A stretch of 64,000 nucleotides of DNA from Streptomyces sp. NBC_00234. Its GTDB lineage: Bacteria > Actinomycetota > Actinomycetes > Streptomycetales > Streptomycetaceae. The notes beneath the pieces were generated by a model. That model saw only the letters and a list, made by a program, of their open reading frames with translations. It was not told where the DNA came from and did no database searches. Position numbers and translations under genes: made by a program. Below are positions 1 through 7,358 of the stretch, in pieces. Location: positions 6,882,001 through 6,946,000 of the forward strand of contig NZ_CP108101.1 in the NCBI RefSeq assembly GCF_036195325.1. Reading direction: 5' to 3'. The first letter of the stretch is position 1. The number at the start of each line of letters is the position of its first letter.

Positions 1-251
1 TCGACCCCGAGCTGGTCGGCGACGTCCTCGGGGTCATGCGCACCCTCGCGGACGAGGGCATGACGATGATGGTCGTCACCCACGAGATGGGCTTCGCCCG
101 TGACGTGGCCGACCGCGTGGTCTTCATGGACGACGGCCGAGTCGTGGAACAGGGGCCCCCGGAGGAGGTCCTGACCCGGCCGGAACACGCCCGGACCAAG
201 GCGTTCCTCGCCCGGGTCCTGCACCCGGACGCGGTGCGGCCCGAGGCCTGA
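1..251 (+). CDS. Amino-acid ABC transporter ATP-binding protein, C-terminal part
   Basis: The window opens inside this gene, and the frame is open from base 3. The visible part begins just after the Walker B region (DPELVGDV) and contains the H-loop stretch MMVVTHEMGFARDVADRVVFM. This is followed by the D/G-rich tail typical of GlnQ/HisP-type polar amino-acid importer ATPases, which power uptake through paired inner-membrane permeases. Walker A and the ABC signature lie upstream of the window. It ends with TGA, and 213 bp separate it from the next gene. The H-loop sequence VTHEMGFAR is characteristic of the polar amino-acid subfamily; the exact substrate cannot be told. Confidence 0.9.
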   Translation, partial: DPELVGDVLGVMRTLADEGMTMMVVTHEMGFARDVADRVVFMDDGRVVEQGPPEEVLTRPEHARTKAFLARVLHPDAVRPEA

Positions 252-464
252 GGTCAGGGGCGGCCGTCCCCGTGTGACTCATCTGCGTCATTGGCACGGA
301 GACGCCACCCGAGTGCGTTGTCAGGCGTCACGGGGTCCGCGACGATCTCGTCAGCGGATGTGGCCGGGGAGAGGACCTGCGAGCCCTCCCGGCCAGATCC
401 GGCACGGGGCGGCGGTCAAGGACCTCGCTCCTCCCTGACCCACGGCCTCGCCTAAGGAATCCGC

Positions 465-3400
465 ATGCCATCCACCGTCTCGCCGCCCCGTCGGCGGCGC
501 CGAAGAACCGTCTTCGCCCTGGCCCTCGCCCTCGCGGTCGGTCTCGGGCAGGCCCCCGTGTCGGCCGTGGAACCGGGAGCCGGGCCTGACGGGCCCGCAG
601 CGGCGGTGGTGAGCGCGAAGGTCGATCCCTCGTTGCGGTCGTCGGCCTCCGGTGTCTCGTCCTTCTGGGCCGTGCTCGACGAGGCCGATCTGTCCGGTGC
701 GGCCGGGAAGCGGGGCAAGGCGGCCAAGGGCCGGTACGTGATGGACCGGAAGAAGGCGCATGCCGACGAGCGGCAGGCCGGTTTGCGGGCTCTGCTCAAG
801 GACCGGGGGGCTGCGTTCACGTCGTACTGGCTCGTCGACGCGGTACGGGTGAAGGGGGACCGGAAGCTTCTCGACGAGGTCGCCGCCCTGCCGGAGGTGA
901 AGCACGTTCTGCCCGTGCGGAGTTACTCGCTCGTCGATCCCGCGCCGGCCGCGCCGACCCGGGCCACGGCCACCGCGGCGGACGGCACCGAGTGGGGTGT
1001 GGCCGCCGTCGGGGCGCCCGAGGTGTGGGAGAAGTACGGGACCCGGGGTGAGGGCATCACTGTTGCCAACATCGACACCGGTGTGGACGTGAACCATCCC
1101 GCGCTCGCCGCCAACTACCGTGGCAGCAAGGGCGGTGACGGCAGGGACGACGCGTACAACTGGTTCGATCCGACGGGCAACTGCGGTGGGGCGGGACCGT
1201 GCGACAACAACCGGCACGGCACCCACACCATGGGGACCATGGTCGGCGCCGGTGGGACCGGTGTGGCGCCCGGTGCCACCTGGATCGCGGCCAAGGGGTG
1301 CGGGACGAGCTCCTGCGCGGACTACGACCTCGTCGCGGCGGGTCAGTGGATTCTCGCCCCGACCGACAGCGCGGGCAGGAACCCGCGACCCGACCTGGCG
1401 CCGGACATCGTCAACAACTCCTGGGGCGGCGGGCAGCGTTCGTTCTGGTACCGCCCGGTCATCGACGCTTGGGTGGCTGCCGGCATCTTCCCCGCCTTCT
1501 CGGCCGGAAACGAAGGCCCCGGGTGCGATACCGCCACTTCGCCCGGTGACAACGACGGGAGCTACTCCGTCGCCGCGTACGACGCGGAGGGGAAGATCGC
1601 GCCGTTCTCCAGCCGTGCCGGTGCCGGTCAGGAGGGCAAGCCCGACATCGCCGCACCGGGGGTGAACGTCCGCTCCACGCTTCCGGGCGGCGGCTACGGG
1701 CTGCTGAGCGGTACGTCCATGGCCTCGCCCCATGTGGCGGGCGCGGTGGCCCTGTTGTGGTCGGCGGCGCCCGGGCTCGTCCGTGATGTCCCCGGTACCC
1801 GCGCACTCCTCGACGGATCCGCGGCCGACGTGGACGACACCTCGTGCGGCGGCACGGCCGCCGACAACCGGGTGTGGGGCGAAGGGAAGCTGGACGTCCT
1901 CGCGGCGGTGGACGCGGCGCCGAAGACCGCTGCCGGAACGCTGGCCGGCACGGTGACGGGCCCCGACGGCGCCCTGGCCGGAGCCGAGGTCGTCGTGACC
2001 GGCCCGGTCTCCCGTGTCACGAGGGCGGCGGGCGACGGCCGGTACGCGTTCGGCAGGCTGCCCGCCGGTGAATACACCCTGGCGGTAAGGGCGTTCGGAT
2101 TCCTCCCGGACGCCCGGACCCTGACCGTCGTTGCCGACGAAGCCGGGGCCGCCGACGTGGTCCTGGCCGTTTCACCGGTCCGCAGGATCACCGGCTCCGT
2201 GCGGAGTGATGACGGGGCGCCGAGCGCCGGCAGCGAGGTTGTCGTCCTGGGTGCCCCGGTCGATCCGGTGCGTACGGATGCGGAGGGGCGGTTCGCGCTG
2301 GCCCTTCCCGTCGGTTCGTACACCCTGCGCGCCACGGGCGACGGGTGTTGGGGAGCTGTGGCGATACCGGTGGCGGTCGACGCCACCGATGTGGACGTCG
2401 AGGGTGTCCTGAACCCGGAGCGCGACGCGTTCGGGAACGAGTGCCGTACCGAAGCGGGAACGTGGCTGCCCGGCAAGGACCGGGTCGGCTCCGACACGCG
2501 CGTCGAGCTTCCGTTCCCCATGCCGTTCTACGAGGACTCCTACTTCTCCGCCTACGTCCGGCCGTACGGACTCCTCGACTTCCTCGGAGGCCGGTACAGC
2601 TGGGCCAACACGACGCTGCCCGACCCGCGCGAGCCCAACCGATCCGTCTTCGCCTTCTGGGACTCCCTGGGAGCTGCCGGGCCCGGGCCGGATCGCTATA
2701 CGGCCACGTACGGCACGGCCCCCCACCGCGTCTTCGTGGTGGAGTGGCGTGACGCCGTCGTCGGACTCGACTCCACGGCAAAGGTGGACGCGGCCGTCCA
2801 GTTGCACGAGAACGGCGAGATCCTGCTGACGTACCGAGGGATCGACCCGGACCGGGAGCTGGAGCGGGGCGGATCGGCGACCACGGGCATCGAGGACACC
2901 TGGGGGACGCGCGCCGTCGAGTACTCCTTCGAAGAGCCTGTTCTCTCGGACACCACGGCGATCCGTTTCCGGGTCCCCGGGTACGCCACTCTCACCGGGA
3001 ACGTCACCGATCTCGGCAGCGGCGCCGCCACGCGGGCGCAGCTGACGGTCAAGGACGACGCGGGCGTTGCGGTGTGGTCCGGAATCACGAACGGCAAGGG
3101 GCAGTACTCCCTGCGCGTGCCCACCGGCCGGTACACGGTGACCGCGAGCGCGCCCGGCTGGGAGTCCCGTACGTTCGAAGCCGACCTCACCGAAGCAGGG
3201 CGCGCTCAGCTGCACGACGTGCAGTTGCCCAGTGGCAAGGTCTCGCTGTCGCCGAGCGCGTTCACGGTGGTGGTGCCGCCCGGCGAGAAGCGCAGTTACC
3301 GGCTGTCCGTCTCCAATACGGGGCAGGCGAGCACCCCGGTCCAGGTGACCGAGACCAGGAGCAGCACCCCGCCGTTCACCGACATTCCGTGGCTGTCGGC

Positions 3401-4052
3401 CGAGCCGGTCGACGACGTCGCGCCCGGTGGGACGTCCACGGTCTCCTTCACGGTGGACGCGAGCGACCTCGCGCCCGGCAAGCACTACGCCTCGCTCTAT
3501 ATGACGACGCCGGTCAGCGGCCGGATCACCGGGCGGGCCGTGCCGGTGACCGTCGCCGTTCCCGCCTACCACGCGTACGTCAACGCGGGTGGTCCGGCGG
3601 TGACCGACGGTTCGGGGGACACCTGGGCGGCCGATCGGCCCTACACGGCCGGTGGGTCCGGGTACGTCGGGGGCCAGGAGATCGCCACCGGGCACCCGAT
3701 CGCCGGGGGCGACCAGGAGCTGATGCGGTTCGGCCGGGAGGGAATGTCCGCCTACCGCTTCGACGCGCTGCCCGCGGGGATCTACGAAGTGACCGTCAAG
3801 CTCGCCGAGATCCGCAAACTGGATCCGGGGGAGCGGGTGTTCGACATCTACGCGGGCGAGAAGCCCGTCGCGTCGGGGATGGACATTTCCGCAGCGGTCG
3901 GCAAGGAGACGGCGACCGAGCGCACGGTGTTCGTGAAGCTCACCGCGGAGCGGAACAGTCTCGATCTCCGTTTCGTGGCGCGTGACGGGAAGCGCGGCCC
4001 CCTGGTGAACGCGGTCCGGGTGGTGCACCGACCGGACAGGTTCACGGTCTGA
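465..4052 (+). CDS. Secreted S8 (subtilisin-like) serine peptidase with malectin-like C-terminus
   Basis: 1195-aa secreted protease. Residues 1-34 form a signal peptide (an arginine-rich start, then a Leu/Ala core). An I9-like propeptide follows at about 90-155. The peptidase domain (about 195-475) carries the full triad: D204 in NIDTGVD, H251 in RHGTHT and S418 in SGTSMASPHVAG. Carboxypeptidase-regulatory-like beta-sandwich repeats lie near 490-650 and 840-915. The last ~155 residues (YVNAGGPAVTD onward) resemble a malectin carbohydrate-binding fold. It is monocistronic: an AAGGAA ribosome site precedes the ATG and a strong hairpin follows. It probably digests extracellular protein; the malectin-like tail suggests docking to a glycan or glycoprotein, which is inference. 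Confidence 0.93.
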   Translation: MPSTVSPPRRRRRRTVFALALALAVGLGQAPVSAVEPGAGPDGPAAAVVSAKVDPSLRSSASGVSSFWAVLDEADLSGAAGKRGKAAKGRYVMDRKKAHADERQAGLRALLKDRGAAFTSYWLVDAVRVKGDRKLLDEVAALPEVKHVLPVRSYSLVDPAPAAPTRATATAADGTEWGVAAVGAPEVWEKYGTRGEGITVANIDTGVDVNHPALAANYRGSKGGDGRDDAYNWFDPTGNCGGAGPCDNNRHGTHTMGTMVGAGGTGVAPGATWIAAKGCGTSSCADYDLVAAGQWILAPTDSAGRNPRPDLAPDIVNNSWGGGQRSFWYRPVIDAWVAAGIFPAFSAGNEGPGCDTATSPGDNDGSYSVAAYDAEGKIAPFSSRAGAGQEGKPDIAAPGVNVRSTLPGGGYGLLSGTSMASPHVAGAVALLWSAAPGLVRDVPGTRALLDGSAADVDDTSCGGTAADNRVWGEGKLDVLAAVDAAPKTAAGTLAGTVTGPDGALAGAEVVVTGPVSRVTRAAGDGRYAFGRLPAGEYTLAVRAFGFLPDARTLTVVADEAGAADVVLAVSPVRRITGSVRSDDGAPSAGSEVVVLGAPVDPVRTDAEGRFALALPVGSYTLRATGDGCWGAVAIPVAVDATDVDVEGVLNPERDAFGNECRTEAGTWLPGKDRVGSDTRVELPFPMPFYEDSYFSAYVRPYGLLDFLGGRYSWANTTLPDPREPNRSVFAFWDSLGAAGPGPDRYTATYGTAPHRVFVVEWRDAVVGLDSTAKVDAAVQLHENGEILLTYRGIDPDRELERGGSATTGIEDTWGTRAVEYSFEEPVLSDTTAIRFRVPGYATLTGNVTDLGSGAATRAQLTVKDDAGVAVWSGITNGKGQYSLRVPTGRYTVTASAPGWESRTFEADLTEAGRAQLHDVQLPSGKVSLSPSAFTVVVPPGEKRSYRLSVSNTGQASTPVQVTETRSSTPPFTDIPWLSAEPVDDVAPGGTSTVSFTVDASDLAPGKHYASLYMTTPVSGRITGRAVPVTVAVPAYHAYVNAGGPAVTDGSGDTWAADRPYTAGGSGYVGGQEIATGHPIAGGDQELMRFGREGMSAYRFDALPAGIYEVTVKLAEIRKLDPGERVFDIYAGEKPVASGMDISAAVGKETATERTVFVKLTAERNSLDLRFVARDGKRGPLVNAVRVVHRPDRFTV

Positions 4053-4058
4053 CGTACC

Positions 4059-4090
4059 GGCCGGGTCCGGCCTCGCAACCGGACCCGGCC
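4059..4090. terminator. Hairpin terminator after the S8 peptidase
   Basis: A perfect 12-bp stem, GGCCGGGTCCGG paired with CCGGACCCGGCC, encloses an 8-base loop and begins 6 bases after the peptidase stop codon. There is no T-run, as is usual in Streptomyces. Confidence 0.8.
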
Positions 4091-4189
4091 GCCAGGGCCG
4101 TACTCAATTACGTTCGGATGCAACGTCTTTGTGTGCGGAGAGGAACGAGAATGACCGCGAATGGTGGTCGCGGGCCTACACAACATCCC

Positions 4190-4195
4190 TATAGT
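4190..4195 (+). promoter_or_regulatory. Candidate -10 element for the P450 pair
   Basis: TATAGT stands out in GC-rich DNA about 60 bases before the chosen start codon at 4255. No convincing -35 is visible, so this is only a candidate. Confidence 0.3.
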
Positions 4196-4254
4196 GGGGC
4201 CGCGTTGATCGTATGATCGCGACGCGTGAAGCTTCCGCTACAGGAGTCAGGACG

Positions 4255-5583
4255 ATGACGCACCCCACTTCCGCTGTGCCTTCGCCCGATTCCGAGACGG
4301 ATGCCCGCTCCGGTGGTGGCTGTCCGGTGCGCCCGGATCCGGTGCACTCGGGTCCGGCCGCCGTCGCGCTCAGCGGTCCCGGATTTCAGACCGAGCCCCA
4401 CGCGCTCTACCGCGCCATGCGCCGCGATCACGGATCGGTCGTGCCGGTCGAGCTGATCGGCGAGGTCCCGGCCTGGCTGGTCATCGGGTACCGCGAGCTC
4501 CACCAGGTCACGAGTGACGGCGAGTTGTTCCCTCGGGACGTCGCGCTGTGGAACCAGTGGGGCCGTCTGCCCGAGGACTGGCCGCTGTTGCCGATGGTCG
4601 GGCGGCCCATGCCGTCCATCTACTTCACCGCGGGCGCCGAACACCGCCGGCACGCCGACATGGTGGGGCCCGCCCTGGAGGGTGTGGAGCCGCACGAACT
4701 GCGCGGCCATTGCGAGGAGTTGGCGGACCGTCTGATCGACGACGTCTGCCGGCGCGGCACCGCCGATCTGATCGCCGACTTCGCCGAACCCCTGCCCGTC
4801 CTGGTCCTCGCCCGCCTCATCGGGTTCCCGGACGACGAGGGACTGGCGATCGCCCAGGTACTGAAGGAGCTGGCCGACGGCGGGGCCGGCGCGCAGGAGG
4901 CCCACGTCCGGTTCGGGGAGCACATGCAGCGGCTGCTCGCCGCGCGCCGGGCCGACCCGGGGAACGACGTGACCTCCCGGATGCTGGCCCATCCCGAGGC
5001 GTTCACCGACGAGGAGTACGTACTCGATCTGATGGCCGTCACGGCGGCCGGGCATCTGACCACCGCCGACTGGATCGGCAACTCCATGCGGCTCATGCTC
5101 ACCGACGACGACTTCGCCGAGGCACTCGCGGGCGGCCGGCGCAGCGTCGCCGAGGCCATGAACGAGGTGCTCTGGGAGGACGGGCCCACACAGATCCTCG
5201 CCGGGCGCTGGGCCGCCAGGGACACCCAGCTCGGCGGCCGGCCCATCCGTGCCGGGGACATGCTGCTCCTCGGGCTGGGGGCCGCCAACGCCGACCCGCA
5301 CATGCGCCAGCAGCTCTCCACCAAGGGCAGCCTGTCGGCGCAGGGCGGCAACAGCGCACACCTCGCCTTCAGCCACGGCGAGTACCGCTGCCCCTTCCCC
5401 GCCCAGGAGATCGCCGAGATCATCGCCCGCACCGGCATCGAGGTCCTGCTCGACCGCCTGCCCGACCTCGAACTGGCCGTGGCCGCCGAGGACCTGGTGC
5501 GGCGGCCCTCCGCCTTTCTGCGCGGGATGACCTCGCTTCCCGTCCGGTTCACCCCCGTACGTCCGACAGGAGACTCGTTGTGA
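4255..5583 (+). CDS. CYP157-like cytochrome P450 lacking the EXXR arginine
   Basis: 442-aa P450-fold protein. I chose the ATG at 4255 because AGGAG lies 8 bases upstream; an in-frame ATG at 4213 has no such site. The heme-binding loop is atypical (FSHGEYRCPFPAQ, with Cys379 the only recognisable ligand). The K-helix motif, normally ExxR, reads E304-V-L-W307, so the arginine is replaced by tryptophan. This is the hallmark of the Streptomyces CYP157 family, first described in S. coelicolor, where no function is established. The I-helix region AAGHLTTADWI lacks the usual acid-alcohol pair. Its stop overlaps the GTG of the next P450, indicating translational coupling. CYP157 genes usually sit beside conservons; here no conservon gene is adjacent. 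Confidence 0.88.
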   Translation: MTHPTSAVPSPDSETDARSGGGCPVRPDPVHSGPAAVALSGPGFQTEPHALYRAMRRDHGSVVPVELIGEVPAWLVIGYRELHQVTSDGELFPRDVALWNQWGRLPEDWPLLPMVGRPMPSIYFTAGAEHRRHADMVGPALEGVEPHELRGHCEELADRLIDDVCRRGTADLIADFAEPLPVLVLARLIGFPDDEGLAIAQVLKELADGGAGAQEAHVRFGEHMQRLLAARRADPGNDVTSRMLAHPEAFTDEEYVLDLMAVTAAGHLTTADWIGNSMRLMLTDDDFAEALAGGRRSVAEAMNEVLWEDGPTQILAGRWAARDTQLGGRPIRAGDMLLLGLGAANADPHMRQQLSTKGSLSAQGGNSAHLAFSHGEYRCPFPAQEIAEIIARTGIEVLLDRLPDLELAVAAEDLVRRPSAFLRGMTSLPVRFTPVRPTGDSL

Positions 5584-6806
5584 AGTGCCCCCATGCCGCC
5601 GTGGTCATCGACCCCATGGTGCAGGACCTCGACGGTGAGACCGAGCGGCTGCGCGCGGCCGGGCCGCTGGCGCGGATCGACCTGCTCGGCGTGCCGGCCT
5701 GGACCGTCACCCGTCACGCCGAGGCCCGCAATCTGCTGCTCGACCCGCGGCTGGTGAAGGACCTCGACGCCTGGGGGCTCTGGCAGAGCGGAGAGGTGAC
5801 GCACGCCTGGCCGCTGATCGGCATGATCGACGCCGGACGCTCCATGTTCACCGTGGACGGGGCGGAGCACCGGCGGCTGCGGACCAAGACCTCCCAGGCG
5901 CTCACCCCCCGCCGGCTGGAAGGGATACGCCCCGACATCGAGAGGTTCACCGGGGAGCTCCTGGACGAACTCGCCGCGCAGGGCAAGGACGGCGCGGCGG
6001 TCGACCTCAAGAGCGTGTTCGCCCAGCCGCTCCCCATGCGGGTCGTCGGCCTGCTCATGGGCGTGGACGAGAGCGAGCACGCCATGCTGACGAAGCAGTA
6101 CAAGGCGTTCTTCTCCATGCTGACCCCGCAGGAGGAACGGCTCGCCCTGCTCGCCGAGCTGGACGTCTTCTACGCACAGCTCGTACGGGAGAAGGCGGCC
6201 CGGCCCACGGACGATCTGACCACCGCGCTCATCCTCGCCGACGAGGGCGGCGAGCCGCTCACCGAGGAAGAGGTGGTGGGCAACCTCAAGGCGATGGTCG
6301 CGGCCGGGCACGAGACGACCATCGGGCTGATCCTCAACGCCGTGAGGGCGCTGCTCGCCCACCCGGACCAGCTGCGGATGGTGCTGGACGGGGAGGTCTC
6401 CTGGGAGACCGTGATCGAGGAGACGCTGCGCTGGGACACCCCCACCACGCATCTGCTGATGCGCTTCGCCACCGAGGACATCCCGGTGGGCGACGGCGTG
6501 ATCGCCAAGGGGGAGGGTGTGGTCATCTCCTACCGGGCCATCGGCCGCGACACCGTGCAGCACGGGGCCGACGCCGATGCCTTCGACATCACCAGGGCCG
6601 CTCCCATCCGGCACATGACGTTCGGGCACGGTCCGCACATCTGCCCCGGTGCCGCACTGTCCCGGGTGGAAGCGGGCATCGCGCTGCCCGCGCTGTTCGG
6701 GCGCTTCCCCGGACTGCGGCTCGCGATCGCGGACGACGAGATCCGCAAGCTGCCGGTGATGACGCAGAACGACATGGAGTCCTTCCCCGTCGTGCTGGAG
6801 GGCTGA
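5580..6806 (+). CDS. CYP154-like cytochrome P450
   Basis: 408-aa soluble P450 with all canonical elements: I-helix AGHETT, K-helix E281-T-L-R284 and heme loop FGHGPHICPG with Cys355. It starts at GTG 5580, with AGGAG seven bases upstream, and overlaps the preceding stop by the pattern GTGA. Bacterial class I P450s of this kind need a ferredoxin and reductase encoded elsewhere, and hydroxylate or oxidatively modify small molecules. The CYP157-CYP154 gene pair is a recurring Streptomyces arrangement, usually beside a conservon. The assignment to CYP154 is by overall look and pairing; the substrate is unknown. Confidence 0.9.
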   Translation: MKCPHAAVVIDPMVQDLDGETERLRAAGPLARIDLLGVPAWTVTRHAEARNLLLDPRLVKDLDAWGLWQSGEVTHAWPLIGMIDAGRSMFTVDGAEHRRLRTKTSQALTPRRLEGIRPDIERFTGELLDELAAQGKDGAAVDLKSVFAQPLPMRVVGLLMGVDESEHAMLTKQYKAFFSMLTPQEERLALLAELDVFYAQLVREKAARPTDDLTTALILADEGGEPLTEEEVVGNLKAMVAAGHETTIGLILNAVRALLAHPDQLRMVLDGEVSWETVIEETLRWDTPTTHLLMRFATEDIPVGDGVIAKGEGVVISYRAIGRDTVQHGADADAFDITRAAPIRHMTFGHGPHICPGAALSRVEAGIALPALFGRFPGLRLAIADDEIRKLPVMTQNDMESFPVVLEG

Positions 6807-6845
6807 ACGGGAGCCGTGGTCGCCCCCGCGCGGGCAACGGGTGCC

Positions 6846-7214
6846 TCAGGGACTGTCGAACCACGGCTTGTTCGCGGCCCAGTGCTTCACCCATCCCGCG
6901 AAGCCGGGGGCGCCGGTGCCGAAGCCGAACTCCGCGCCGAACGGCGCCGCCCCCTCGCCGGAGATGTTCCAGATGTGACCCCGGTGCGGTCCGGTCACGA
7001 CGAGGTGCCAGTACATCCCGCAGCCGTCGGTGCCCAGCACAACCGAGCCGTGGTCGAAGACCGGGTCGAGGAGCGGTTAGATCTCCCCCGGCGGTCGCGG
7101 ATCGTCCTCCCACAGCCATGCCTCCGTCAACGGGAAGGGCAGGTCCAGGCGGCGGTCGGGACGCCCGTCCCCCCAGTCGTCCGGCAGTTCGGCCAGCGCC
7201 ACGAGGCCGTAGTC
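6846..7214 (-). pseudogene. SUKH (SMI1/KNR4) family protein, C-terminal half
   Basis: This is the distal half of a SUKH-superfamily gene cut by the transposon at 7215. Read from 7214 downward it gives YGLVALAELPDDWGDG, then LPFPLTEAWLWEDDP. After an in-frame TAA at 7077-7079 it continues VLGTDGCGMYWHLVVTGP, HIWNISGEGAAPFG and GWVKHWAANKPWFDSP to TGA. The pattern (GTDGCGMYWHLVVTG, HVWNIS-like, final W-x-HW) is typical of SMI1/KNR4 proteins, which include toxin-immunity proteins. The reading frame joins exactly to the N-terminal half at 13191-13396 when the element and one TAGTC are removed. The TAA is a second, independent lesion. Confidence 0.85.
7210..7214. repeat. Target-site duplication, left copy (TAGTC)
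   Basis: TAGTC directly abuts the left inverted repeat, and an identical TAGTC follows the right one at 13191-13195. A 5-bp duplication is the signature of Tn3-family transposition. Confidence 0.92.
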
Positions 7215-7253
7215 GGCCCTGTAGTCCTAGCTCGGACATCAGGGAGCAAGTAA
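7215..7253 (+). repeat. Tn3-family left terminal inverted repeat
   Basis: 39 bp beginning GGCCCTGTAGTCCTAGCTC and ending GGGAGCAAGTAA. It matches the reverse complement of 13152-13190 with mismatches only at repeat positions 8, 20 and 25. The length is close to the 38 bp typical for the family. Confidence 0.92.
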
Positions 7254-7358
7254 AACCCTCCGGTAGGTTCGAAGAGGCTTGGGCCTGCCGTTTCCTGCTG
7301 CTGGGACGCCTCGTTGGGCTGATCGGATGAACCGACGGTTCGACGACAAGGGGCGGGT

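Noticed and set aside
351..1733. Long minus-strand frame opposite the S8 peptidase
   Set aside because: It is the complement of a gene with a complete catalytic triad and signal peptide. Its translation is Arg/Gly/Pro-rich with no motif, as expected for antisense frames in GC-rich DNA.
4110..4126. ACGTT-N7-AACGT dyad before the P450 pair
   Set aside because: Five-base arms with a wide gap are expected by chance; there is no second copy.
4213..4254. Upstream ATG as start of the first P450
   Set aside because: The extra 14 residues have no ribosome site, whereas AGGAG stands 8 bases before ATG 4255.
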